Part shown: positions 42,094 to 50,799 of the stretch, piece after piece
Layout: the number at the start of each line of letters is the position of its first letter
Numbering within the stretch: the stretch's first letter is position 1
Assembly: GCF_003050745.1 (NCBI RefSeq)
Contig: NZ_QAOF01000005.1
Span: 124,001 to 188,000 of the forward strand
Length of the DNA stretch: 64,000 nt
Direction: 5' to 3'
Source: Sphingomonas sp. PP-CE-3G-477
GTDB lineage: Bacteria; Pseudomonadota; Alphaproteobacteria; Sphingomonadales; Sphingomonadaceae
The notes under the pieces: generated by a model
Seen by the model: the letters and a program-made list of their open reading frames with translations, nothing else
What the model was told of the DNA's origin: nothing
The model's database searches: none
Made by a program: the position numbers and the translations under genes

Positions 42094-43356
42094 ATGGATC
42101 ATTTCGCCTATCGTGACGGTGTCATGCACGCCGAGGACGTCGCCCTGCCGGCGATCGCCGAGGCTGTCGGCACGCCCGTCTACGTCTATTCGACCGCCAC
42201 CTTCCGCCGCCACGCGCAGGTGTTCCGCGACGCGCTGAAGGGCGCCGGGCGCGTCCATCTGGCCTATGCGATCAAGGCAAATCCCAACGTCGCGGTGCTG
42301 CGCGTGCTGGCCGACGAGGGCTACGGCGCCGACGTCGTCTCCGCGGGCGAAATGCAGCGCGCACTGGCGGCGGGGATCCCTGCCTCGGACATCGTGTTCT
42401 CGGGCGTCGGCAAGACGCGGCGCGAACTCGCGCAGGCGCTCGATGCAGGGATCGGCCAGTTCAATCTCGAGCTAGAGGAAGAAGGCGAAGTCCTCGCCGC
42501 CTTGGCCCATGCGCGCGGCGAACGCGCGCCGGCGGTGCTGCGAGTGAACCCCGACGTCGATGCGGGCACGCACGCGAAAATCTCGACCGGGCGCAAGGAG
42601 AACAAGTTCGGCGTCGCGATCGACCAGGCGGTCGCCATGTTCGATCGCCTGTCGAAGCATGACGGCCTCGACCTGCGCGGCGTCGCGATCCACATCGGCA
42701 GCCAGCTCGCAGACCTCGCGCCGCTCGAGGCCGCCTATGCGCGGATCGGCGAGCTGGTCGCGGAACTGCGCGCTGCCGGACATACGATCAGCCGCGTCGA
42801 TCTCGGCGGTGGGCTCGGTGTGCCGTACAAGCCCGGCGACGTGCTGCCGAGCCCGGCGGACTATGGCGCGATGGTCGCACGCGCTACCGCCGACTGGGAC
42901 GTCGAACTGATGTTCGAGCCCGGCCGCGTGATCGCGGGCAATGCCGGCGTGCTGCTCACCGAGGTGATCTGGGTGAAGCCCGGCGTCGTGAACCCGTACG
43001 TCATCGTCGATGCGGCGATGAACGATCTCGCGCGCGTCGCGATGTACGATGCGTATCATGATTTCGTCGCGGTCGAGCCGACCGGCGATCGGATGACCGC
43101 TAACATCGCCGGGCCGGTATGCGAGACCGGTGATACCTTCGCGATGGGCCGCGACATCGACGCGGTGAAGTCGGGCGATCTCGGCATCTTCCGCACTGCG
43201 GGCGCGTACGGCGCGACGATGGCCTCGACCTACAACAGCCGCGCTTTGGTCCCCGAGGTGCTGGTCGACGGCGACCGGTTCGCGGTGGTCGCCGACCGCA
43301 TCCACCCCGAGACGATCCTGGCCGCCGAGTGCGTGCCCGAATGGCTCAAGCGGTGA
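42094..43356 (+). CDS. lysA: diaminopimelate decarboxylase
   Basis: A 420-residue PLP enzyme making lysine from meso-diaminopimelate. An N-terminal TIM barrel carries the PLP lysine in YAIKANPN near residue 60, and the Gly-rich phosphate-binding loop is DLGGGLGVPY near 247. The C-terminal beta domain has the substrate Cys in GPVCETGDTFA and the Tyr in RTAGAYGATMAS. Length and motifs are normal. It overlaps the next gene by 16 bases. Confidence 0.95.
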   Translation: MDHFAYRDGVMHAEDVALPAIAEAVGTPVYVYSTATFRRHAQVFRDALKGAGRVHLAYAIKANPNVAVLRVLADEGYGADVVSAGEMQRALAAGIPASDIVFSGVGKTRRELAQALDAGIGQFNLELEEEGEVLAALAHARGERAPAVLRVNPDVDAGTHAKISTGRKENKFGVAIDQAVAMFDRLSKHDGLDLRGVAIHIGSQLADLAPLEAAYARIGELVAELRAAGHTISRVDLGGGLGVPYKPGDVLPSPADYGAMVARATADWDVELMFEPGRVIAGNAGVLLTEVIWVKPGVVNPYVIVDAAMNDLARVAMYDAYHDFVAVEPTGDRMTANIAGPVCETGDTFAMGRDIDAVKSGDLGIFRTAGAYGATMASTYNSRALVPEVLVDGDRFAVVADRIHPETILAAECVPEWLKR

Positions 43357-44126
43357 TACTCCAGAGCCTGCCGCTGTTCGTGAGGCTGGCAGGGCGCCCG
43401 GTCATTCTGCTCGGTGAGGGCGAGGCGGCGGATGCGAAACGGCGGTTGCTCGATCGCGCAGGGGCGGACGTCGTCGGTGAGGATGCTCCGGCGTCGCTCG
43501 CGATCGTCGCGATCGACGATGAGGACGAAGCTCTAGCGGCGGTCGCGCGGCTGAAGTCGCGCGGTATCCTGGTCAACGCGGTCGATCGTTCGGCGCTGTG
43601 TGACTTTACGCTGCCGGCGATCGTCGACCGCGCCCCGGTGCTGATCGCGATCGGCACGAGCGGTGTGTCGGCCGGGCTGGCGGCGGCGTTGCGGCAGCGG
43701 CTGGAGGCGCTGATCCCCGCCGACCTCGGCAAGCTGGCGCTGGCGTTGCAGGCTGCGCGGGAGGCCTTGCGCAAGCGCTGGCCCGATATGGGGGAGCGTC
43801 GCCGGGCACTTGCTACGGCAATGGGGGCGGGCGGCATGCTCGACCCGCTATCACCGACGCATGACGTCGACGCATGGCTGGCCCCGACAGCTGCGCCCGC
43901 TGCAAAGCGCGACGTGGCGATAACCCTCGTTCTCCTGTCCGACGATCCCGAGGACCTGACGCTCCGCCAGGCGCGCGCGCTCGCCAGCGCCGACCGGGTC
44001 TATCATGGCCCTGATGTCCCTGCGGCGATCCTCGACCGTGCCCGCGCCGATGCTGCACGACTGTGCGCGGCGATGCCCGCCAATCCCGGCACCGGCCTGT
44101 CGGTCGAAGTCGAGATGGCACGATGA
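43341..44126 (+). CDS. CysG-type precorrin-2 dehydrogenase with partial methylase-like tail
   Basis: A 261-residue protein. Residues 1-150 are the NAD-binding dehydrogenase/ferrochelatase half of sirohaem synthase (SLPLFVRLAGRPVILLGEGE, VNAVDRSALCDFTLPAIVDR, IGTSGVSAGLAAALRQRLE). After a helical dimerisation part, residues about 195-255 (ITLVLLSDDPEDLTLRQARA, ASADRVYHGPDVPAAILDRA) look like only the first strands of the uroporphyrinogen methylase domain, without its body. A full CysG has about 460 residues, so this is a truncated or shrunken fusion. The start at 43341 overlaps lysA. Its stop overlaps the next gene as ATGA. Confidence 0.75.
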   Translation: MAQAVILQSLPLFVRLAGRPVILLGEGEAADAKRRLLDRAGADVVGEDAPASLAIVAIDDEDEALAAVARLKSRGILVNAVDRSALCDFTLPAIVDRAPVLIAIGTSGVSAGLAAALRQRLEALIPADLGKLALALQAAREALRKRWPDMGERRRALATAMGAGGMLDPLSPTHDVDAWLAPTAAPAAKRDVAITLVLLSDDPEDLTLRQARALASADRVYHGPDVPAAILDRARADAARLCAAMPANPGTGLSVEVEMAR

Positions 44127-45076
44127 GTGGTTTCGCGTTCCGGATTGTCGATGGGAAAGCGACCCGCGTCGACGTCAAGGAAGCGCTCACCTGCACCGCC
44201 GACCTCGTCTGGGTGCATTTGTCGACCACCGCCGAGCATGCGCAGACCTGGCTCCGCGACGAGGCAAAGCTGCTCGACTATGTCGTCGATGCGCTCACCG
44301 CGACCGAGACCCGGCCGCGCTGCGAGGCGGTTGGCGATGGCGCGTTCCTCAATTTGCGCGGGCGATCGAAGGAGGAGCTCGACACGTCCGACCTGCTCGC
44401 GTCGGTGCGGATCTGGGCGGTGAAGGGCCGCGTCTATTCGGTCACGCGAAAACCGTTGATCGCGGTCGCGGAGGTGGAGAAGATGGTCGAGCGCCACGAG
44501 GTGCGCGATCCAGGCGACCTGATCGCCGCGTTCGCCACCGCGATCACCACCGATCTCGATCCCGACGTGGCGACGCTCGGCGACGAACTCGACGATTGCG
44601 AGGAACAGCTCGACGCCAACCGCGTGTTCGAACTGCGCCGCGCGGTCAGCAAGGTGCGCGTCGCGGCGATCGGCTACAAACGCTTCCTCAGCCCGCAACG
44701 CGCGGCGCTGGAGAAGCTGGCGGCGCTACCCGGCGACTGGCTGGCGGACGACGACCGGTTGCATCTGGCCGCGGCGGCGGACCGTGCCGCGCGGATGGCG
44801 GAGGAGCTGGAATCGATCCGCGAACGCTCGGCGCTGATCCACGAGACGCTGACGGACCTGCGCGCCGAACAGATCGACAACCGCTCGCTGATCATCTCGA
44901 TCGCGGCGATGGTGTTCCTGCCGCTGACGTTCCTGACCGGCCTGTACGGCATGAACGTCAAGGGCCTGCCCTATGCCGAGGAGCCGTGGGCGTTCGATGC
45001 GATCGCGGTGGCGTGCCTGGTGATCGCGGTGGGTGTCGTCGCGTATTTCTCGATGCGGCACTGGTTCAAGCGGTAG
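44123..45076 (+). CDS. CorA/ZntB-family metal ion transporter
   Basis: A 317-residue protein. A long cytoplasmic funnel (about 1-250), with coiled stretches such as DELDDCEEQLDANRVFELRR, leads to two membrane spans at the C-terminus. The selectivity motif GMN is in TGLYGMNVKGLPYAEEPWAF between the spans. The sequence around it is closer to ZntB (zinc) than to Mg2+-type CorA. It starts within the stop of the cysG-like gene, so it is translated with it. The convergent fliS gene begins its 3' end three bases after this stop. Confidence 0.88.
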   Translation: MSGFAFRIVDGKATRVDVKEALTCTADLVWVHLSTTAEHAQTWLRDEAKLLDYVVDALTATETRPRCEAVGDGAFLNLRGRSKEELDTSDLLASVRIWAVKGRVYSVTRKPLIAVAEVEKMVERHEVRDPGDLIAAFATAITTDLDPDVATLGDELDDCEEQLDANRVFELRRAVSKVRVAAIGYKRFLSPQRAALEKLAALPGDWLADDDRLHLAAAADRAARMAEELESIRERSALIHETLTDLRAEQIDNRSLIISIAAMVFLPLTFLTGLYGMNVKGLPYAEEPWAFDAIAVACLVIAVGVVAYFSMRHWFKR

Positions 45077-45079
45077 AGC

Positions 45080-45478
45080 CTACGCGGCGCTGGCGGTCCG
45101 CCAGGCCTGCGCGATCTCGTCGAGCATGTCGGCTGAATCGCGGAACGGCGTCGGGTCGTGGCCGACCGAGGCGTTGACGATCGTTTTCCGGGCACCGCCG
45201 TACAGACGTGCCAGCGTTTCCGAAACCTGTCCGCCTTGCTCGAAATCGAGTCCGGCCTCCAGCGCGAACAGGATCGCGGTGGCGCGCGTGATGCGCTCGC
45301 TCTTGACCGAAAACTTGCGCTTTTCGCAGGCCCAGGCGGCGGCGCGCAGGGCTGCGACCAGTTCCTTGTAGAGCAGTTGGACGAGGGCAGGGCCGTCCGC
45401 GGTCGCGGTACGACCGACCGCGTCGATCTGGCGGTAGGTCGCGAACGGATCGCGCGCGAGCGTGCTGGCGTAGGTCAC
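45080..45478 (-). CDS. fliS: flagellin export chaperone FliS
   Basis: A 132-residue helical chaperone that binds the flagellin C-terminus in the cytoplasm and prevents its early polymerisation. The start has DPFATYRQIDAVGRTATADG, and the core has LVQLLYKELVAALRAAAWAC, equivalent to the usual LYDG segment, here LYKE. Its ATG overlaps the fliD stop. It is last in the minus-strand flagellar run. Confidence 0.88.
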   Translation of the reverse strand: MTYASTLARDPFATYRQIDAVGRTATADGPALVQLLYKELVAALRAAAWACEKRKFSVKSERITRATAILFALEAGLDFEQGGQVSETLARLYGGARKTIVNASVGHDPTPFRDSADMLDEIAQAWRTASAA

Positions 45479-46932
45479 GAACTCTTGTTCCAGGCTGCGA
45501 TCTGGTTGGTGAGGAATGCCTGGGTCGATTTGTACGCGGTCACACGCGAATTCATGCTGGCATATTGTTGGGTCAGGCGCGTGGTGAGCTGTGCGGATTG
45601 GTCGGTCACCTTGTCCTGCTGCTCTGTTACGTCGGCTTCCGCCGCCGTGTACCGCACGGTCGAGGCGCCGAGGCCCGTCGACGTGTTGTTCGCACTGTTG
45701 GTGAGCGCGCTAAGCGTACCGGACAGGCCGAGGACATTGGTGGACGACGGCGCGAACATCGACTCGATCGTATCGGGATAGGCGGCGATCTGGCGGGTGA
45801 GCAGCGCGGTGTCGACGCGCAGCGTACCGTTGGTGTTGGTCGCGACGCCGATCTCGGACAGGGTGCGTGGAATGCCGCCGGTCGCACCGCCGACCAGCGG
45901 CTTCGACACCAGCGCCTTCAGCGAGCGGAGGAGCGCGGTCGCGGCAGGGTCGGATCGCAGGCTGCCGGTGATCGGATCGGTCTGTTCGGTGATCGTTGCC
46001 AGCACCTCGTTGAAGGTCGTGACGACATCGTTGACCGCCTGGGCCAGCGCGTCGGTCGGCGTGCTGCTGCCGAGCGTGACCGGGATCGTGGACACCGCGT
46101 TGAGCTGCAATTTGACGCCGTCGACGAGGTCGCTGATCGTGTTGCTCGGTCGCTCGACGTCGATGCCGTCGACGGTGAGCAGCGCGTTCTGCGCGGTCGA
46201 TACCAGGCTGGTCTGGGTCGACCCGCCGCCGATATCGACTGCGCCGCTGGGACCGTCGCCCTTCAACGTGAAGGCCTGCGCGGCACCGGTGCCACCCTTG
46301 ACCGACAGATAGGCGCCGCCGTTCGCGTCGGTGACGACGGACGCGGTGATGCCGCTCTTCGACGCGTTGATTCCGGCGGCGATCGCATCGATGCTGCCAT
46401 CGCCGATCGCGATCGAAATTCCCGTGCCGCCGCCGATCGTCAGGGTCAGCGCACCGGTATCGAGCGAGCTGCTTCGTTGCGCTGCGGGCACCGCCGTCGT
46501 CGTGCGCGCGACCTGCGCGGTCGCAAGGCGCGTGACGGTGACGCTGGCCGACAGGGTCGACAGTTTGGCGCCCGATATGGCGGTCGCGGACAGCACGGCG
46601 CCGTTTGAGCTGCTCGGCTGCGTCTGCAGGCTGCCGCCCTTCACCAGATTGGCGAGGGCGGTGGAAAAACCGGTCATCGTGCTCTTCAATGTGCTGACAC
46701 CCGAGATCTGCGCGGCGAGCGTGTCCGACTTGGCCTTGAGCGCTGCGGTGCGTGCGGCGAACTGCGCGGTGACCAGTGCGGGGACGAGCGTGCCGGTATC
46801 GATGCCCGACCCGGCCTCGAGCGATTTCAGCAGCGACTGCGTTGCCGCGTTCATCACGCTCTGCGCGTTGGCGGGAGTCGCTGCAGGTGTCGGGGTCGGC
46901 GTGGCCGTCGTGCTGGTGGTCGATGTTACCAT
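45475..46932 (-). CDS. fliD: flagellar filament cap FliD
   Basis: A 485-residue cap protein. N-terminal coiled region with LEAGSGIDTGTLVPALVTAQ (FliD_N), a variable centre and the C-terminal FliD_C domain (DGIDVERPSNTISDLVDGVKL, RSLKALVSKPLVGGATGGI) with a helical end. It forms the pentameric or hexameric cap that folds flagellin at the tip. The first 28 residues are Thr/Pro-rich (TSTTSTTATPTPTPAATPAN), a low-complexity start. Gap to flhB is 55 bases. Confidence 0.92.
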   Translation of the reverse strand: MVTSTTSTTATPTPTPAATPANAQSVMNAATQSLLKSLEAGSGIDTGTLVPALVTAQFAARTAALKAKSDTLAAQISGVSTLKSTMTGFSTALANLVKGGSLQTQPSSSNGAVLSATAISGAKLSTLSASVTVTRLATAQVARTTTAVPAAQRSSSLDTGALTLTIGGGTGISIAIGDGSIDAIAAGINASKSGITASVVTDANGGAYLSVKGGTGAAQAFTLKGDGPSGAVDIGGGSTQTSLVSTAQNALLTVDGIDVERPSNTISDLVDGVKLQLNAVSTIPVTLGSSTPTDALAQAVNDVVTTFNEVLATITEQTDPITGSLRSDPAATALLRSLKALVSKPLVGGATGGIPRTLSEIGVATNTNGTLRVDTALLTRQIAAYPDTIESMFAPSSTNVLGLSGTLSALTNSANNTSTGLGASTVRYTAAEADVTEQQDKVTDQSAQLTTRLTQQYASMNSRVTAYKSTQAFLTNQIAAWNKSS

Positions 46933-46987
46933 GGTAGAGTCCCTACACGTGCGCTCACCTGTAAGAACGGCTGCGCGGCGCGATTGT

Positions 46988-48130
46988 TTAGGCCTGTTTC
47001 ATGCCGTTTTCGTCGAACCGCGCATCCTTCGGCACGGTGACGAACGGCTGGACTCCGGGCGTGGTCCCGCCCGCTGCCGCGTTCAGCCCGAACACGAACG
47101 CCAGCACGGTCGCGATCGCGGTGTAGAGGTCATCGCGGACCTCCTGACCTTCCTTGCTCGTGTAATAGACCGCACGCGCGAGCGTCGGATATTCGAGGAT
47201 CGGCACGCGGCCTTCGCCGGCCAGTTCGCGGATCGCCAGCGCGGTCGCACCACGCCCCTTGGCGACTACCACCGGCACCTGATCCTTGCCGCGATCATAG
47301 CGCAGCGCCACCGCGAAATGAGTCGGGTTGGTCAGCACGACATGCGCCTCCGCAACCGATTTGCGCAGGCCCCCGCTCGCCATCGCACGCATCTTGGCGC
47401 GCATCTGGCCCTTCGCTTCGCCATTGCCCTCGGTCGACTTGTGCTCGTCCTTCACCTCCTGCTTCGACATCCGCATCTTGCCGAGGCGTCGGATGATCTG
47501 GATCGGCAGGTCGATGCCGGCGATCGCGCACAGCCCGAACGCCATCGCGATCAGGATGCCCTTGAAGATACCTCCGAGCGCCGACAGCGCCTGGTTGAGA
47601 TCGGCGGATGAGGCGAGACCCATCGTCGAATGCGCGGCGTTCCACAGCATCCAGCCGCCGATCGTGCCGAGCAGGATCACCTTCAGCAACGATTTGCCGA
47701 GTTCGATCCAGCCGTTCGCGCCGAAAATACGCTTGAGCCCGGCAGCCGGATCGACGCGGCTGTATTTTGGGGCGAGCAGTCCGCCGTTGAAACCGAGCGA
47801 ACCGAGTCCCGCCTGACTGAGGATCGCGGCGCCGATGCTGACGATGAACAAGGTTATGAGCGACGGCGCGAGCTTGCCGCCGGCTTCCATCAGCGGGCGC
47901 CAGGGGGAGAAATCCTCGACGTCGGCGTGCGTGAACTGGAAGCTCGAACTCATGATCGCCTTGCACGCCGAGATCAGCGTCGGGCCGGCGTAGATTAGCC
48001 AGGCGACCCCGGCGAGCATGCTCAGCGCGGTCGCGAAATCGCGCGATTTGAGGATGTCGCCCTTCTCGACCGCATCCTTCTTGCGCTTGGCGGTTGGTGC
48101 TTCGGTTTTTTCGCCCGAATCCTCCGACAT
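46988..48130 (-). CDS. flhB: flagellar export switch protein FlhB
   Basis: A 380-residue inner-membrane part of the flagellar type III export gate. A charged start (EKTEAPTAKRKKDAVEKGDI) precedes four membrane spans and the cytoplasmic domain with the self-cleavage site NPTH (VVLTNPTHFAVALRYD). The true ATG at 48130 shares one base with the fliR stop (TGATG); the frame remains open further upstream across fliR. The tail after the cleavage domain includes a Gly/Thr-rich segment (AAAGGTTPGVQPF). Confidence 0.93.
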   Translation of the reverse strand: MSEDSGEKTEAPTAKRKKDAVEKGDILKSRDFATALSMLAGVAWLIYAGPTLISACKAIMSSSFQFTHADVEDFSPWRPLMEAGGKLAPSLITLFIVSIGAAILSQAGLGSLGFNGGLLAPKYSRVDPAAGLKRIFGANGWIELGKSLLKVILLGTIGGWMLWNAAHSTMGLASSADLNQALSALGGIFKGILIAMAFGLCAIAGIDLPIQIIRRLGKMRMSKQEVKDEHKSTEGNGEAKGQMRAKMRAMASGGLRKSVAEAHVVLTNPTHFAVALRYDRGKDQVPVVVAKGRGATALAIRELAGEGRVPILEYPTLARAVYYTSKEGQEVRDDLYTAIATVLAFVFGLNAAAGGTTPGVQPFVTVPKDARFDENGMKQA

Positions 48131-48903
48131 CAGCCGAGTACCAGGTTTTCGGTGGCGGCGAGGCCTTCGCGGACGATGACGAGCATGTAATCGCCCATCG
48201 TCGGGAACGCGATCGCCAGCGTGACGACGCCGACCGCGAGACTGGCGGGGAGGCCGACCGCGAACAGGTTGAGCGAGGGCGCGGCGCGGCTCAGCATGCC
48301 GACGACGATGTTGAGGCAGAGCAGCAGGAAACCCACTGGCAACGCGAGCAACAGTCCGGCGAGGAACGCATAGCCGCCGAAGAACGCGATCGCCTTCAGC
48401 CGCTCGACGCCGATCCACGCGGCACCGGGGGGGAGCACGTCGTAGCTCTTCACCAGCAGGTCGATCAGGATCAGGTGGCCGTCGACCGACAGGAACAGCA
48501 GCGTCAGCATGATCGAGAAGAACTGGCCGAGCGCAGGGCTGGACTTGCCGTTCTGCGGATCCATCGAGGATGCGAAGCCGAGGCCCATCGCGCCGCCGAT
48601 GATCTCGGCGGCGATGACGGGCGCGGCGAACGCGATCTGGAGCACGAAGCCGAGCGCGAGGCCGACAAGGGCTTCGGCGGCGGCGGAGAGGATGGTGGAG
48701 ACGGCGAAGATGTTCTGCGGCGGGACGATCGGATGCGCAGCGAGGACGAGGAAGCCGATCGCGCCCGACAGCGTGACGCGCACGGTCAGCGGCACCGAGA
48801 CGCTACCGAACACAGGCGCAGCGATGAACGTCGCACCGATGCGGATCATCACGAACACGAGCGCCCAAAGCTGTGGCTCGATGCTGAGCCCAAAACCTAG
48901 CAC
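48130..48903 (-). CDS. fliR: flagellar export protein FliR
   Basis: A 257-residue membrane protein of the export gate, with six predicted spans. Typical segments are LWALVFVMIRIGATFIAAPV near the start and GKSSPALGQFFSIMLTLLFL. The start is a GTG at 48903. Its Shine-Dalgarno GGAGGGGG, eight bases before, is the end of a palindromic repeat that separates fliQ from fliR. The longer frame runs through the repeat and is not the gene. The stop shares a base with flhB. Confidence 0.9.
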   Translation of the reverse strand: MLGFGLSIEPQLWALVFVMIRIGATFIAAPVFGSVSVPLTVRVTLSGAIGFLVLAAHPIVPPQNIFAVSTILSAAAEALVGLALGFVLQIAFAAPVIAAEIIGGAMGLGFASSMDPQNGKSSPALGQFFSIMLTLLFLSVDGHLILIDLLVKSYDVLPPGAAWIGVERLKAIAFFGGYAFLAGLLLALPVGFLLLCLNIVVGMLSRAAPSLNLFAVGLPASLAVGVVTLAIAFPTMGDYMLVIVREGLAATENLVLG

Positions 48904-48911
48904 TGTAAAAT

Positions 48912-49022
48912 CCCCCTCCCGCTTGCGGGAGGGGTTAGGGGAGGGCGCGGCGTACGTACTTGCGTCCGGTCGGTGGGGCACGCCCCTCCCCTGACTCCTC
49001 CCGCAAGCGGGAGGGGAGCAGC
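48912..49022. repeat. palindromic intergenic repeat, copy B, between fliQ and fliR
   Basis: Same element as at 28214-28322: arms CCCTCCCGCTTGCGGGAGGG and CCTCCCGCAAGCGGGAGGGG around GCGTACGTACTTGCGTCCGG. It fills most of the 127-base gap between fliQ and fliR, and its end supplies the purine-rich ribosome binding site of fliR. Confidence 0.85.
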
Positions 49023-49030
49023 AAGTGCGC

Positions 49031-49300
49031 TCACTTCACCAGATCCGGGATGCGCTCGAAAATCCCGATCGTGAAATCGCTCAGCAGACCTAAAATCAGG
49101 CTCCCGAAGATCAGGATCGACACCGCGACCACGACCAACTTGGGCACGAACGACAGCGTCTGCTCGTTGATCGACGTCGCCGCCTGGATCATGCCCAGGA
49201 TCAGCCCCGCCAGCAGCGCCGGGATCAGGATCGGCGCACTGGCGAGCGCCAGCACCCACATCGTCTGATTCGCGACGGTCAGGAAATATTGCGCGTCCAT
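49031..49300 (-). CDS. fliQ: flagellar export protein FliQ
   Basis: An 89-residue gate protein with two membrane spans (ALASAPILIPALLAGLILGM; LVVVAVSILIFGSLILGLL) joined by the conserved segment IQAATSINEQTLSFVPK. Start ATG at 49300, four bases after the fliP stop. Followed by the palindromic repeat. Confidence 0.93.
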   Translation of the reverse strand: MDAQYFLTVANQTMWVLALASAPILIPALLAGLILGMIQAATSINEQTLSFVPKLVVVAVSILIFGSLILGLLSDFTIGIFERIPDLVK

Positions 49301-49304
49301 GCGC

Positions 49305-50252
49305 TCAGGTCGCGAACGAGTTGGCGAGGCTGCCCATCGTCAACGCCCAGCCGTCGACCAGCACGAACAGCAGCAGCTTGAATGGCATCGAGATGATCGT
49401 CGGGCTCAGCATCGCCATGCCAAGCGACATCAGCACGGTCGCGACGACCAGATCGATGACGATGAACGGCAGGAAGATCAGGAAGCCGATCTGGAACGCG
49501 GTCTTCAGCTCGGACGTCACGAACGCCGGCAACAGCACCGAGAACGGGATGTCGGTCGGCGTCGCATAGGGCCCGGATTTCGCGATCTGCGCAAACATAG
49601 TGACGTCCTTGATCCGCGTCTGCTTGACCATGAACGCGTGCAAGGGCACGCCGGCGGTCGTGATCATCTGCGTGCCGGCGAGCTGCCCGGCGGCATAGGG
49701 CTGGATCGCGGTCGTGTTGATCTGGCTGATCGTCGGCGCCATGATGAAGAAGCTGAGGAACAGCGACAGCCCGAGCAGCACCTGGTTCGGCGGCGTCTGT
49801 TGCAGCCCGAGCGCCTGGCGCAGGATCGCAAGCACGATGATGATCCGCGTGAAGCTGGTCATCATCAGCAGGATCCCCGGCAGGACCGTGAGCAGCCCCA
49901 TGATGATGAGGACTTGCAGCGAAAGCGACAGCGAGCCGCTCTGGCCGGTGTTGCCCGCAGCCTGTCCGCCAAGCTGGCCGAGTGCGCGATCGACCGCGTC
50001 GCCGACAGCGGGGTTGGTCGGGGCGGGAACGGCCTGCGCAAAGGCGGGCATCGCGAGGAAGAGGGCGAGCAGGACGGCGAGGCCTATCCACAGCCATGCG
50101 TTTGCACGCGGGCGCGATGCAGAATTATGCAGCGTACCGTTCGTGGCTCCTGGAATTCCACGTACGCGAGAAAACGGTTTGGCGGAGGATGCGGCGAACA
50201 GGGCAGGGCCCGAGCCTTTCCGCGTCACCGTCGGACGAGCGACGGCGCTCAT
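49305..50252 (-). CDS. fliP: flagellar export protein FliP
   Basis: A 315-residue gate protein with signal peptide. The core runs from LQVLIIMGLLTVLPGILLMM and SFTRIIIVLAILRQALG to PFIVIDLVVATVLMSLGMAM, with four spans. The N-terminus is unusually long: a polar stretch of about 50 residues (MSAVARPTVTRKGSG, GIPGATNGTLHNSASRPRA) precedes the hydrophobic signal (IGLAVLLALFLAMPAFA). The real start may therefore be internal, but the ATG at 50252 overlaps the fliO stop as ATGA and is kept. Confidence 0.92.
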   Translation of the reverse strand: MSAVARPTVTRKGSGPALFAASSAKPFSRVRGIPGATNGTLHNSASRPRANAWLWIGLAVLLALFLAMPAFAQAVPAPTNPAVGDAVDRALGQLGGQAAGNTGQSGSLSLSLQVLIIMGLLTVLPGILLMMTSFTRIIIVLAILRQALGLQQTPPNQVLLGLSLFLSFFIMAPTISQINTTAIQPYAAGQLAGTQMITTAGVPLHAFMVKQTRIKDVTMFAQIAKSGPYATPTDIPFSVLLPAFVTSELKTAFQIGFLIFLPFIVIDLVVATVLMSLGMAMLSPTIISMPFKLLLFVLVDGWALTMGSLANSFAT

Positions 50253-50503
50253 GCGTCGACCTTGTCGATCAGGTGCACGCCGCCGCGACCGACCGAGACG
50301 AGCAGCCGGCGGCCCTCGAAATCGATCACCGCGAGGCGCAGGCCCGGCGAGATCATCATTGTTTCCTTGACGCCGATCAGCCGCGTCGAGGGCTTGCCCG
50401 GGATCCGGCTCTCGAACTTGCGCCACAGATACAGGTAGCCGAACATCAGCCCGCACACGAGTGGCAGCAGGATGACGAGCTTGAGGATATAGGTCCAGAG
50501 CAT
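50249..50503 (-). CDS. fliO: flagellar biosynthesis protein FliO
   Basis: An 84-residue protein with one membrane span at the N-terminus (ILKLVILLPLVCGLMFGYLY) and a cytoplasmic beta-rich part (MMISPGLRLAVIDFEGRRLL, then VSVGRGGVHLIDKV) as in FliO proteins. FliO helps FliP assembly. It overlaps fliP by four bases and lies 5 bases after fliN. Confidence 0.82.
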   Translation of the reverse strand: MLWTYILKLVILLPLVCGLMFGYLYLWRKFESRIPGKPSTRLIGVKETMMISPGLRLAVIDFEGRRLLVSVGRGGVHLIDKVDA

Positions 50504-50508
50504 CGGGT

Positions 50509-50799
50509 TCAGCCGCGCTTGTCTGGAGACACGAGCTCGGTCATCCGCACGCCGAAGCGCTCGCCGACCGTGACGACTTCGCCGCGGCCGATCAGCGTGC
50601 CGTTGACGAACACGTCGAGCAACTCGTTAGCCTGGCGATCAAGCTCGATCACGCTGGATTCGCCGAGCGCGAGCAGTTCGCGCAAGGTCAGGCTGGTCGA
50701 ACCAATCTCGACAGTCAACTTGACATCAACATCCTGGAGCAGCCGGAAATTGGCGGCCACGGCGGCGTCGACGGGGAAGCCTCCGGTCATGTCGTTCAT
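50509..50799 (-). CDS. fliN: flagellar motor switch protein FliN
   Basis: A 96-residue C-ring protein. The SpoA-type domain fills it: LLQDVDVKLTVEIGSTSLTL, LLALGESSVIELDRQANELL, FVNGTLIGRGEVVTVGERFG. Together with FliM and FliG it forms the switch at the rotor base. Its ATG overlaps the fliM stop by four bases; the longer upstream frame is a shadow over fliM. Confidence 0.93.
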   Translation of the reverse strand: MNDMTGGFPVDAAVAANFRLLQDVDVKLTVEIGSTSLTLRELLALGESSVIELDRQANELLDVFVNGTLIGRGEVVTVGERFGVRMTELVSPDKRG

